NCBI GenBank assembly: GCA_963775805.1 | Contig: CAVZKG010000001.1 | Coordinates: 2,852,001-2,916,000 of the forward strand | Origin: JAFAMB01 sp963775805 | Lineage (GTDB): Bacteria; Verrucomicrobiota; Verrucomicrobiia; Chthoniobacterales; JAFAMB01 | DNA: 64,000 bases | Direction of reading: 5' to 3' | Part shown: positions 36,161-45,317 of the stretch, one piece after another | How the letters are laid out: every line of letters starts with the position of its first letter | How positions within the stretch are numbered: the first letter of the stretch is position 1 | Made by a program: the position numbers and the translations under genes | Notes under the pieces: model-generated | Databases searched by the model: none | What the model was told of the DNA's origin: nothing | The model's input: the letters and a program-made list of their open reading frames with translations, nothing else

Positions 36161-36957
36161 ATGACCGAGCTTGCAAACCTGATGCACCAAAAGCTCGAAC
36201 GCAAGCGTGCAGAAGCTTCACTGCGAGAAGCGCAGAGTGAGTTGGCTCGAGTGACTCGCGTAACGACGATGGGAGAAATGGCCGCGTCCATCGCCCATGA
36301 AGTCAACCAGCCCCTCGCAGGCATCGTCTCCAACGCGAATGCCTCTTTGCATTGGTTGGCCGGTGCGAATCCTAATCTCGACGAAGCTCGCGAAGCGCTT
36401 CGGCGCATCATCCGAGATGGCACTCGCGCCGGGGTTGTGACCAATCGGATCCAAGCCCTCTTCACGAAAACTCGGGCAGCAAAAGAACGGCTCGATATCA
36501 ACGTGACGATTGCTGAAGTTGTCATCCTTATGGAAAGTGAGATACGGATCAGTGGTGCCACATTACGAATGGAACATTACGAATGGATTTAGCCACTGAC
36601 CTCCCTACGGTTATGGGGAACCGAACACACCTCCAGCAGGTCGTCATGAACTTAATCATGAATGGCATCGAGGCGATGAGTGCCGTACAGGAACGACCCC
36701 GAGAGCTGGTTATCAGAACGCATCACGGCGAAGGGAGTGACGAGGTAAGCGTCGCGGTGCAGGACTCGGGAATCGGCCTTGATGAAAACGGACATGAGCG
36801 AATTTTTGACCCATTCTATACGACAAAGCCTGACGGCCTGGGATTCGGCTTGCCGATCAGTCGTTCGATCGTTGAAGCGCATGGCGGACGGCTGTCTGCA
36901 TTCTCGAACAGCGGTCCCGGCGCAACCTTTCAATTCATTCTCTTGAAATGCCAGTAA
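36161..36957 (+). pseudogene. Sensor histidine kinase frameshifted by a 14-bp tandem duplication
   Basis: The first frame (36161-36592) has a HisKA domain: MGEMAASIAHEVNQPLAGIV with the phosphorylated His. It ends with a stop after EHYEWI. The second frame (to 36957) holds the ATPase domain: N box LQQVVMNLIMNGIEAM, G1 box VQDSGIGLDENG, FDPFYTTKPDGLGFGLPIS. At 36560-36587 the 14-mer ACATTACGAATGGA occurs twice in a row. Removing one copy joins the frames as ATLRM-DLATDLP. There is no sensor domain in front. The partner is the FixJ-like regulator, whose start overlaps the end of this gene. Kinase activity should be lost unless frameshifting restores it. Confidence 0.88.
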
Positions 36958-37601
36958 ACGATCCCTTCCCGGAAGGAGATGTGACGGTTTTCGTCGTTGA
37001 CGATGACGTCTCCGTACGCCAGGCATTGGAGAGCCTGCTCCGAGCGGCATCACTGAGAGTCGAAACTTTTTCTTCGGCTCAGGATTTTTTGGCACGGCGC
37101 GTTTCAAACGTGCCGAGTTGTTTGGTGCTGGACGTCCAGTTGCCAGGATTGAGCGGACTCGAACTGCAGAACCGCATGGCTGAAGCCAAAATGGAGATTC
37201 CCATCGTGTTTATCACCGGGCACGGCGATATCCCAACCTCTGTTCGCGCAATGAAAGCGGGTGCTGTTGAGTTTCTTGTTAAACCATTTACTGACAGCGA
37301 TCTGCTGGATGCGATTCAACAGGCCGTAAAACGCGACCGAGCAGCGCGATTGGAGCAGGCGGGAATGGAGGATTTGTGCCGGCGATTTAACTCGCTGACG
37401 CCGCGCGAGCGACAGGTCATGGAACACGTGGTCTCCGGACTCCTCAACAAACAGGTCGCAGCGGAATTAGGTACGAGCGAAGTCACCGTCAAGATTCAGC
37501 GCGGTCAGGTGATGCAAAAGATGCAGGCAAGATCTTTCGCCGACCTTGTAAGGATGGCAGAAAAACTCCGAACCTGGCGGCAAAAGAAGGAGAATATCTG
37601 A
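36948..37601 (+). CDS. FixJ-family response regulator (REC + LuxR HTH)
   Basis: 217 aa. Receiver domain: acidic VVDDD near residue 17, phosphorylated Asp in CLVLDVQLPG, and Lys in FLVKPF. Output: LuxR-type helix-turn-helix FNSLTPRERQVMEHVVSGLL then NKQVAAELGTSEVTVK. The gene starts inside the end of the kinase gene (10-bp overlap), so the pair was translationally coupled. With the kinase broken, its input is uncertain. Confidence 0.9.
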   Translation: MPVNDPFPEGDVTVFVVDDDVSVRQALESLLRAASLRVETFSSAQDFLARRVSNVPSCLVLDVQLPGLSGLELQNRMAEAKMEIPIVFITGHGDIPTSVRAMKAGAVEFLVKPFTDSDLLDAIQQAVKRDRAARLEQAGMEDLCRRFNSLTPRERQVMEHVVSGLLNKQVAAELGTSEVTVKIQRGQVMQKMQARSFADLVRMAEKLRTWRQKKENI

Positions 37602-37664
37602 AAGGCGTCATCCCGTGACGCATTTATGAGGTCTTTAGATGGATTTTGCCACTAAGGGGCAACC

Positions 37665-37877
37665 GGACTCAGCCCAGGGTTTCAACCCTGGGACGGGGTT
37701 TTAACCCTGGGAAAACCACGCGATAGGAATCAGGCCCTGAAAGGGCCTAAGAATGACCGGTCGCAATCCACGGCCGATGATGATTCACGTTCGGCCCTCA
37801 AAAACCGGCTGTCGTCCCTTCAGGACGGATCTCATTGGGGATCATAAATCCCGGGGTTGAAACCCCGGGCTGAGTCC
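37665..37877. repeat. 213-bp palindromic repeat element
   Basis: Outer inverted repeats: GGACTCAGCCCAGGGTTTCA at the left, and at the right the reverse complement of GGACTCAGCCCGGGGTTTCA (26 of 28 positions over the whole arm). Inside are smaller palindromes CAGGCCCTGAAAGGGCCT and GTCCCTTCAGGAC. It fills the gap between the two response regulator genes, and no gene is seen at 37602-37944. Similar 'CCCAGGGTTTCAACCCTGGG' elements are common between genes in planctomycetes and verrucomicrobia (from memory). Confidence 0.75.
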
Positions 37878-37944
37878 TTTTGCCGGTTCCCGGCAATTGC
37901 GCCGTCGGCACCTCAATCCGGTTATAAACACTTCATACTAAGGT

Positions 37945-38361
37945 ATGATAGATGATCGGTCCGATTCCGGTTATGCTCGTTTTGTGTCCGATCCGATTCG
38001 CATTGCCATCGTTGATGATGACGAGTCCGTCCGCGAAGCCCTTTGGGGTTTGGTCAGATCTGTCGGATTCGCCGCAAGTACATATGCATCAGCCGAAGAG
38101 TACTTGAATTCGGATCATAACAGTAACGCGGATTGTCTCATACTGGATGTGCGGATGCCCGGGATGAGCGGAGTAGAGCTCCAACGTCATCTGTTGGCCA
38201 GTCGCTTTGAGGTCCCGGTTATTTTCATCACGGCCTATGAAGACGTGGGCGTTCGGGCCCAAGTGCTTAATGGTGGTGCTCACGCACTGTTGATCAAGCC
38301 GTTCAGCGAAGACGCGCTGCTCGATGCGATACATGCGGCGTTGAGGCCGAAACAATCTTGA
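37945..38361 (+). CDS. Single-domain response regulator (REC only)
   Basis: 138 aa with a complete receiver: IAIVDDDESVREAL, phosphorylated Asp in CLILDVRMPGMSG, Thr in VIFITAYED, Lys in LLIKPFSED. No output domain follows, and the frame ends in LRPKQS after the last helix. Stand-alone receivers work by protein-protein contact. It belongs to the FixJ-like receiver group, as do the neighbours on both sides. Confidence 0.82.
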   Translation: MIDDRSDSGYARFVSDPIRIAIVDDDESVREALWGLVRSVGFAASTYASAEEYLNSDHNSNADCLILDVRMPGMSGVELQRHLLASRFEVPVIFITAYEDVGVRAQVLNGGAHALLIKPFSEDALLDAIHAALRPKQS

Positions 38362-38504
38362 AATCAAGAAAATGAAACAAATGCTCGCAAGCCGATGGTG
38401 AGATGAAAAGGGCCTAGAATCAGCACATTGCCACCGCCGGCACGTTGAGCGGAAATAGCAGAGCAAGTTTACCGAAACTCGCAGTTGTCGAGAGGATGTG
38501 ACTT

Positions 38505-38660
38505 ATGAGTGAATCTATTTCTCAGATATATGTTGTCGATGATGATGTGTCTGTGCGCGAATCCGCCCAAAACTTCGGACATCCGGATTTTCGTCCTGTT
38601 GCTAAGGTTCAGCTGCAAGTCTGTAACCGCTTTAGTCGCAGGCATTTAGGTAGTTATTAA
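38505..38660 (+). pseudogene. 5' fragment of a third FixJ-like response regulator
   Basis: The frame opens MSESISQIYVVDDDVSVRES, the first strand and acidic pocket of a receiver. It then breaks into unrelated sequence at about 38565 and stops at 38660. The break is at TTCGGACATCCGGATTTTCG, TCC, a motif like those at 35399 and 35855. Everything after residue 20 of the regulator is missing. Confidence 0.7.
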
Positions 38661-38721
38661 TTTGCTGGCACGGGACTTGATACACTCTCCCAGAAGAGCA
38701 ACCCAAGTTTAATAAAAATCT

Positions 38722-39806
38722 ATGCGGTTTCCTTTAGTGCTAACAATGAAAATAGCGGGTCACCTATTGCGGCACAAGCTGCTAGGGACAAAGAGATTTG
38801 CAACGGTTCTGCAGCTTGAGCCGTTGCATACCTGCAATTTGACCTGCACTGGGTGCGGGACAATTCGAGAATACTCGACTTCGATGAAGGATGTGATGCC
38901 TCTCGAAGATTGTCTAGGTGCAGCGATCGAGTCCGAAGCACCGATGGTTTCAATTTGCGGGGGTGAGCCACTGATCTATCCCCACATCGAAGCACTGGTC
39001 AATGGACTGCTAAAGCAACACCGCATCGTATATGTCTGTACAAATGGAATGTGGATGCGCAAAAAGATGCGAGAGTACCTTGCGACCAAGTTTGCTCAGA
39101 AACCGGAGGCGATTTCCCCTCAGTTGGCGCGTCTCGCCGTTGAGAAAATCCTCACACCCAGCGAGGTAGAGCAGATCAAAAAGGGCCCAAAAGACCCGGC
39201 GAAACCGGTTATCTCCCCCAGCCGATGGATGTATTGGAATGTCCACCTGGATGGGTTGGAGAAGACTCACGACATTATCGTGGAGAGAGAAGGTGTTTTC
39301 CGAGAGTGCGTCGTGGCAATCCGCATGGCCAAAATTCTCGGATTCCAGGTTGCTACCAATACGACAGTTTATCGGGAAACCGATGTGGCAGAGATTGAAC
39401 ATCTGTTCGGTTACCTGGCGACGCTGGGTGTCGACGGCCACACAATCTCTCCCGGCTAGCCCCTTGTTATTTTATGACCGACGACCATCACGCCACGTTC
39501 AAAGAGCTTCAGGAGAAAGTCGATTGGAACAGATATGGTGTCGTGGATGGAGTCGCAAGAGATCCTCGATGTGAAAATTGCATGGTTCAGTGCGGCTACG
39601 AACCGTCCGCGACAATCGGTTTGCAAGGTAGACCTGGAGATACCTGGAAAAACATTTGGTTCAACTTTGGTCCACGGCCCAGGCCGCAGAACCATCCCGA
39701 TTCCAAAATTGTATTCAACGGCATCTCGGCTGGTGTCACCAAGGCTAAACAGGAGGCGACCGTCTCGCGCGGCCAAAACGAATATTCTAATGGGAGAATG
39801 CTGTGA
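38722..39806 (+). pseudogene. hpnH: hpnH (adenosylhopane-forming radical SAM enzyme) with internal deletion
   Basis: HpnH adds adenosyl to a hopene, the first step to extended hopanoids. The first 245 codons are intact: MRFPLVLTMKIAGHLLRHKL, radical-SAM CX3CX2C as CNLTCTGC, GGEPL, and HLDGLEKTHD. After VDGHTISPG a TAG follows at 39457. In another frame from about 39462 the C-terminal part runs PCYFMTDDHHATFKELQEKV then DPRCENCMVQCGYEPSATIG to the TGA at 39804-39806. About 60-70 residues of the central part are missing and the frame has shifted. The last codons overlap the start of the cyclase gene, as in an intact hpn operon. The enzyme should be inactive. Confidence 0.85.
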
Positions 39807-41791
39807 ACAACCGCGCAAAAGTGGACGCTCCGCTGGAACAGGCGATTTCCAGCGCACAGCAGCATCTGATTGGTCTCCAACATCCGAAAGGGTATTGGAT
39901 CGGCGAGTTGATCGTCGACTCCACACTTTGTTCCGATTACGTGACGTTCATGCACTGGACCGGAGAGATCGATCTCGGTCTCCAGCAGAAATGCGTCGAT
40001 CACATCCTATCCAGACAACTGCCGGACGGCGGTTGGAACATTTATCCCCAGGGCCCGTCGGAATTGAATGCGACGGTTAAGGCCTATCTGGCGTTGACAC
40101 TCGCGGGATTCTCAAAGGAGAATCCGAGTCTGGCTCTAGCCCGGGCGAAGGTCCACGAACTAGGTGGGATTGAAAAGACCAACACCTACGCCAGACTCTA
40201 CCTGGCTTTGCTCGGTCAAATACCGTGGGACTCTGTCCCCACGATCCCGGTTGAATTTCTCCTCCTTCCCAGATGGTTGCCGGTGAATCTCTACGCCGTT
40301 TCCTCCTGGACACGGGCAATGGTCGTGCCCCTTGCAATTATCAACCATTACAAACCGACGCGAGCGCTGCCTGCTGAGCGCGGAATTTCTGAGCTTTATC
40401 TCGACCCAACCAAAGTGCCGCGCACAAAAGCGGCAGGACTGAAGCAGATCTTCATTCTAGTCGACCGGTGTCTGAAGGTCCTCGAGCAAAACAGAATTCT
40501 ACCGTTGCGCAATAGAGCATTACAATGTGCCGAACAGTGGATCCTGGAACGAATCCAGGATGGATGCAGCGGATTGGCCGCTATCTTTCCAGCGATGTTG
40601 AATACGATGATCGCATTGCGATGCATAGGGTATGAGTCGAGTCATCCTGTCTACCAGAAAGCAGATGCCGATTTGCGGGAACTTTTCGTCGACGAGGAGG
40701 GGGATTTCAGGATCCAGCCCTGTTTCTCTCCTGTTTGGGACACCGCGATCACGCTTGTCTCTCTGGCGCGGTCCGGGATAGGTGAGGATCATCCCGCGTC
40801 ACGCAAGGCGGTCGAATGGCTTTTGTCCCAGGAGGTGCGCATCCCCGGAGACTGGGCAGTGAACAACCCGGGGCCAGAACCGACCGGCTGGTGTTTTGAG
40901 TTCGACAACCCATTCTGTCCAGATGTCGATGACACGGCCATGGTCTTGCTGGCTCTTCAAACGGCAGGCTATCGCGATGACTCCTCCCTTTATGATCGAG
41001 TGGTTGGTTGGCTCCTCAGCTTTCAGAACAAAGATGGCGGTTGGGCGGCATTCGACAAAGACGTTCAGAACGCTCTCCTGGAAAATGTCCCATTTGCAGA
41101 CCACAACGCGATCCTGGATCCGAGCTGTTGTGATGTCACCGCTCGGGTACTCGAGATCCTTGGCGATCGTGGATTTCGGCCCGGTCATCCTGCGATCGAT
41201 CAGGCCATACTCTTTTTGCGCGAGAAGCAGGAATACGACGGCGCATGGTACGGCCGCTGGGGCGTGAACTACATTTACGGAACCTCTCAAGTGCTGAGGG
41301 GACTCAAGGCGATCGGTTTGGATTTAAACGAAGGGTGGATCCGGCGGGGCGGTGATTGGTTGGCAGCCTGCCAGAACGAAGAAGGTGGATGGGGGGAGAC
41401 CGTGGCTTCTTATGATGACCCGAGCCTTCGCGGCAAAGGCGCTAGCACACCTTCCCAAACTGCCTGGGCGTTGTTGGGATTGTGTACTTTTCATGCGACG
41501 TATAGCACCAGTCTTGAACAGGGCGCACGCCACCTGGTCTCGACTCAAAACCCGGATGGTTCCTGGAGCGAAGAGTTAATCACCGGAACCGGGTTCCCTC
41601 GAGTCTTCTATCTCAAATACGACATGTATCGTAATAACTGGCCGTTACTGGCCCTTGCTCGTTATTCAAAAATCGTCTCGATGGATCAAATCGAAAATGA
41701 GGCTCGACTGGAGATGAAGCGCAAAGAGCAACGGAGCTCCCTAAACGGCCGATTCAACAGCCAGCGAGCGGGACTCTCTCTTTTCAAATAG
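39803..41791 (+). CDS. shc: Squalene-hopene cyclase
   Basis: 662 aa, full length. It cyclises squalene to hopene/hopanol at the inner membrane. The protonating motif DXDD is DVDDTAM near residue 373. QW repeats are visible as QLPDGGWNIY, QNKDGGWAAFD, QNEEGGWGET and QNPDGSWSEE. GTG start with a 4-bp overlap with the end of the broken hpnH. The cell can still make C30 hopanoids but, if hpnH is truly lost and has no second copy, not the extended C35 types. Confidence 0.95.
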   Translation: MNNRAKVDAPLEQAISSAQQHLIGLQHPKGYWIGELIVDSTLCSDYVTFMHWTGEIDLGLQQKCVDHILSRQLPDGGWNIYPQGPSELNATVKAYLALTLAGFSKENPSLALARAKVHELGGIEKTNTYARLYLALLGQIPWDSVPTIPVEFLLLPRWLPVNLYAVSSWTRAMVVPLAIINHYKPTRALPAERGISELYLDPTKVPRTKAAGLKQIFILVDRCLKVLEQNRILPLRNRALQCAEQWILERIQDGCSGLAAIFPAMLNTMIALRCIGYESSHPVYQKADADLRELFVDEEGDFRIQPCFSPVWDTAITLVSLARSGIGEDHPASRKAVEWLLSQEVRIPGDWAVNNPGPEPTGWCFEFDNPFCPDVDDTAMVLLALQTAGYRDDSSLYDRVVGWLLSFQNKDGGWAAFDKDVQNALLENVPFADHNAILDPSCCDVTARVLEILGDRGFRPGHPAIDQAILFLREKQEYDGAWYGRWGVNYIYGTSQVLRGLKAIGLDLNEGWIRRGGDWLAACQNEEGGWGETVASYDDPSLRGKGASTPSQTAWALLGLCTFHATYSTSLEQGARHLVSTQNPDGSWSEELITGTGFPRVFYLKYDMYRNNWPLLALARYSKIVSMDQIENEARLEMKRKEQRSSLNGRFNSQRAGLSLFK

Positions 41792-41997
41792 TGACAGGAT
41801 AAGGGCGGAACTATTTGAGACATCCACCTTAGAGTGGATCGGCGAGCGATGATGAGTTGCCGCCACTCGCGCACCGTTTGAGCGCATGCCCGGCAGTCGA
41901 GGCGACGAAAATTTTGGCGTCGCAAGCACAACGGGCCAATGGAACTGTTTTCTTCGACCAAAAAAAGCACCAAACGACAAAACACGGAAGAAAAGTC

Positions 41998-42966
41998 ATG
42001 AGCACAAAAATCGATCCCTCAAAAAATCCAACAGTCGAACATCACGTTCGTGCATTTCTGTTAGCGCTAAATTCGCACGCAGGCAAACCGCTGGAAACTC
42101 TGACCCCGGCTGTGGCGCGCCAAGTTCTGGTCTCGGCACAGAAGGGTGCAGAGTTGCCACCCTGTGACGTTGAAGACCGGTTGATCGAACAGGACGGCCT
42201 GAAAGTAAATGTCACCATCGTTCGGCCAAAGGGCGCAACCGGCGTGCTGCCGGTCTTTATGTTTTTCCATGGCGGCGGCTGGATTCTGGGCGATTTCCCG
42301 ACCCACGAACGTTTCGTCAGGGATCTCGTGGTGGACACCGGCTTTACGGCGGTATTCGTCAACTACACCCCATCGCCGGAAGCGCATTATCCCACGGCCA
42401 TCAACGAAGCTTTTGCAGCAACTCAATGGGTTGCCTCACACGGAGGAGAGATCAACGTCGATCCGACTCGTTTAGCCATCGTCGGCAACAGCGTCGGCGG
42501 CAACATGACCGCCGTGATCGCGCTTAAAGCCAAAGCGAATGGCGGACCGAACCTCAAATGTCAGGTCATGTTCTGGCCCGTTACCGACGCGAATTTTGAG
42601 ACCGAGTCATATAACCAATACGATGAAGGCTACTTCCTCACGAAGCCAATGATGAAATGGTTCTGGGACGCGTACACGACTGACCCGAAGCAGCGCCAGG
42701 AAATCTATGCGTCTCCCCTTCAGGCAACCGCGGACCAGCTCAAGGGCCTGCCCCCGGCAATGATCCAGACGGCCGGCAACGATGTGTTGCGCGATGAGGG
42801 TGAAGCGTACGCCCGCAGACTCGATGAAGCTGGGGTGGACGTAACTGCCGTTCGATATGAAGGTTTAATCCATGACTACGGTCTACTGAATGCTCTGAGC
42901 AAAGTACCGGCGGTTCGTGATGCTCTTCATCAGGCGGCAGAGATGCTCAGGAAGCACCTGAAGTAG
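41998..42966 (+). CDS. Alpha/beta hydrolase of the HSL esterase family
   Basis: 322 aa from ATG at 41998 (GGAAG upstream). An extension to 41857 is open but lacks a ribosome site. Oxyanion motif HGGGW (FFHGGGWILGDF), nucleophile elbow GNSVGG, Asp in NDVLRDEG and His in LIHDYG give the catalytic triad of hormone-sensitive-lipase-like carboxylesterases. No signal peptide. The Dps gene begins 2 bp after its stop. Confidence 0.85.
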   Translation: MSTKIDPSKNPTVEHHVRAFLLALNSHAGKPLETLTPAVARQVLVSAQKGAELPPCDVEDRLIEQDGLKVNVTIVRPKGATGVLPVFMFFHGGGWILGDFPTHERFVRDLVVDTGFTAVFVNYTPSPEAHYPTAINEAFAATQWVASHGGEINVDPTRLAIVGNSVGGNMTAVIALKAKANGGPNLKCQVMFWPVTDANFETESYNQYDEGYFLTKPMMKWFWDAYTTDPKQRQEIYASPLQATADQLKGLPPAMIQTAGNDVLRDEGEAYARRLDEAGVDVTAVRYEGLIHDYGLLNALSKVPAVRDALHQAAEMLRKHLK

Positions 42967-42968
42967 TT

Positions 42969-43520
42969 GTGAGTCTCAACCCCAAAATTATCCATCAAAT
43001 GAACACTACAGAACTCCAAAAAAAAGCTACGGGCTCCGACAAATTACGTGCCCTTTCGGATTTATCTAAGAAGGGTGTAGACGAAATCTCGGCCAGTTTG
43101 CGCGAACTGCTGGCGGACATCTTCGCCCTCTACGTGAAAACCAAAAATTTTCACTGGCACATGACAGGAAACCACTTCCGCGACTATCACCTCCTGTTAG
43201 ACGATCACGGCGATCAAATCTTCGCCATGACCGACGTTGTCGCGGAGCGCATTCGGAAACTGGGCGGCGTGGCCCTAAGGTCAATTGGCGATATCTCCCG
43301 TCACCAGCGGTTACAGGATAACGACGATGCTTCGCTCACAGCCGAGCAGATGCTTGGGCAGCTGCTGACCGACAATCAGGAACTCACCCGATATTTGCGA
43401 GCCGCGCATGAAGTGGCTGAGCAGCACAACGACGTCGCAACGACAAGCTTGATCGAGGTCTGGATCGATGAAACCGAGCGGCGCTCCTGGTTTCTCTACG
43501 AAATCGTTAAAACCGCTTAA
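42969..43520 (+). CDS. dps: Dps-family DNA-protecting ferritin
   Basis: Up to 183 aa: GTG at 42969, or ATG at 42999, which gives 173 aa and also fits the family. Ferroxidase residues appear in KTKNFHWHMTGNHFRDYHLL and LDDHGDQIFAMTDVVAERIR. Dps dodecamers store iron and shield DNA in stress. It follows the esterase closely and is closed by a strong terminator. Confidence 0.92.
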   Translation: MSLNPKIIHQMNTTELQKKATGSDKLRALSDLSKKGVDEISASLRELLADIFALYVKTKNFHWHMTGNHFRDYHLLLDDHGDQIFAMTDVVAERIRKLGGVALRSIGDISRHQRLQDNDDASLTAEQMLGQLLTDNQELTRYLRAAHEVAEQHNDVATTSLIEVWIDETERRSWFLYEIVKTA

Positions 43521-43561
43521 TCAGAAATTTTCAAGAGCGCTAACGTTCGTAAAATAACGAT

Positions 43562-43588
43562 AGAGCCGCTCTCAGAGCGGCTCTTTTT
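43562..43588 (+). terminator. Rho-independent terminator after dps
   Basis: AGAGCCGCTCT / AGAGCGGCTCT inverted repeat followed by TTTTT. Stem of 9-11 bp, G+C-rich. Confidence 0.92.
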
Positions 43589-43776
43589 CATTCGCTAAAG
43601 AGTCGGCCACGCATATCAACTCCCGGAGCCGCTCGTTGACACGGAGGATAATGCATCTCATGCAATATCCAGGCTAATTGGCTATACTTTGCCCTCGAAG
43701 TCAGTCTAGACTCACACAGCTGCAGAGCCCAATACATCGCGAGGCTCTGCTTCTTACCCCCTACCCCCAAAAACAA

Positions 43777-45156
43777 ATGAACCCGGAAGCGTTTCGATTG
43801 TTGGCGGCTTTAGCCGGGATCCTTTTCCTCGTTCTGCTGGTAGCCAAGCTCAAATGGCATCCCTTTCTTGCTCTCATGGTCATCTCCTGGGGATTGGCCG
43901 TGACTTGTGGAATCGACCCGGTTCAAGCGATCGCGGCGTTCTCCAAAGGCTTTGGGGACATACTCAGTTTTGTCGGCATCGTCATCGGCCTCGGCACGAT
44001 GATAGGCGGATTGTTAGTCTCTTCGGGAGGGGCTGACGCTTTTGCTAACGCCATGATCGCGGCAGGTGGACGAAAATATGTACCCTGGACAATCTTTTTC
44101 GCGGCTTTTTTGATCGGATTGCCATTATTCTTCGAAGTTGGTTTCGTTCTCTTGGTCCCGTTGGCGTTCGTGATTGCCAAGAAAATGGACGCTCCGATTC
44201 TGAGCGTCGGCTTGCCAATGCTTGCAGGTCTTTCGATCGCGCACGGGATGACCCCGCCGCATCCGGCTCCCACCTTGGCGGTCGCAACTTTCCACGCGGA
44301 CGCCGGCAAGACGATCCTGTACGCGCTGGTCATCGGGTTGCCGGTCGGTCTTATCTCCGGACCCGTATTTGCCGCAGTGGCTGCCAGATTCTTCGGCCTT
44401 CGGCGCCCGGTTCGGAAAGGCACGGAGCCGGGTGAGGCACAAATCAGTCCGGCAGAAGAGATAATCTCGGTCACCGCGGAGAAGGCTCATCGAACCCCCA
44501 GTTTGCGCGCGGTCCTCCTGGTCATCCTTCTTCCTCCCATTCTGATGATGGGGCGTTCCTTCGCGGACCTTGCCCTTCCGCAAGGACCTATGAAAGGCGC
44601 TTTCGACTTAATTGGTAATCCAATTTTTGCGCTCTTCATTACGGTCCTCGTCGCGGTGGTCGTCCTCGGCATCCGACTCGGTGAAAATCTCGACGAAATT
44701 CAGCGCACTCTGAACAGGAGCCTGGAACCCATTGCAGTAGTCATCCTGATTGTAGGTGCAGGTGGCGGATTCAAGGAGGTGCTGCTCGAGACAAAGATCG
44801 CCGACGCCATTGGCCAGTGGGCGGCACACGCACACCTTTCACCGTTAGTTTTAGCATGGACCGCTGCAGCCGTTGTGCGCGTCGCCACTGGCTCCGCCAC
44901 GGTAGCGACCATTACCGGAGCCGGTATAGTTGCTCCGCTGATCCAGAACGACACAACGGTCAATCGAGAATTGCTTGTCCTCGCAACCGGCTCGGGTTCG
45001 CTCTTTCTTTCACACGTCAACGATGCCGGGTTTTGGCTGGTCAAGGAATTTTTTGGCTTAACCGTAGCAGAAACTTTCAAATATTGGTCCACCATGGAAA
45101 CGCTGCTATCCATCCTTGGTTTGGGGGGCGTTCTCTTAGCGAATTTGATCGTCTAG
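43777..45156 (+). CDS. GntP-family gluconate:H+ symporter
   Basis: 459 aa from ATG at 43777. Earlier in-frame codons are in a repeat-like leader. About 12 membrane segments. Family blocks include LPLFFEVGFVLLVPLAFVIA, GLSIAHGMTPPHPAPTLAVA and ATGSATVATITGAGIVAPLI. It imports gluconate or related sugar acids. A 2-hydroxyacid dehydrogenase follows 160 bp later in the same direction, which suits use of 2-ketogluconate or another sugar acid. Confidence 0.9.
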   Translation: MNPEAFRLLAALAGILFLVLLVAKLKWHPFLALMVISWGLAVTCGIDPVQAIAAFSKGFGDILSFVGIVIGLGTMIGGLLVSSGGADAFANAMIAAGGRKYVPWTIFFAAFLIGLPLFFEVGFVLLVPLAFVIAKKMDAPILSVGLPMLAGLSIAHGMTPPHPAPTLAVATFHADAGKTILYALVIGLPVGLISGPVFAAVAARFFGLRRPVRKGTEPGEAQISPAEEIISVTAEKAHRTPSLRAVLLVILLPPILMMGRSFADLALPQGPMKGAFDLIGNPIFALFITVLVAVVVLGIRLGENLDEIQRTLNRSLEPIAVVILIVGAGGGFKEVLLETKIADAIGQWAAHAHLSPLVLAWTAAAVVRVATGSATVATITGAGIVAPLIQNDTTVNRELLVLATGSGSLFLSHVNDAGFWLVKEFFGLTVAETFKYWSTMETLLSILGLGGVLLANLIV

Positions 45157-45189
45157 TGCCAACCCTGTTCTTCTTTGGCAGTCCATTTC

Positions 45190-45258
45190 TCCTATACGCC
45201 GTATACGTCGTATACGTCCTATATGTCGTATATGTAGGCCTCATGGGCCCACACAACC
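45190..45258. repeat. Tandem 9-mer repeat and GGGCCC palindrome, locus 4
   Basis: Six successive 9-mers of the type TATACGTCG/TATACGTCC/TATATGTCG, followed by GGCCTCATGGGCCC, the reverse-strand form of the second palindrome family. Both families meet here. The unit length of 9 keeps one codon frame (Y-V-V / Y-T-S). Confidence 0.75.
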
Positions 45259-45317
45259 GGCGAGCGCTATATGCCTTTGGTTGAGATCCTGGTCGAAGCT
45301 CGGCTAGATTCTGAGGA

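Noticed and set aside
45190..45258. CRISPR or ncRNA call for the 9-mer array
   Set aside because: Units are adjacent with no unique spacers and no evidence of transcription.
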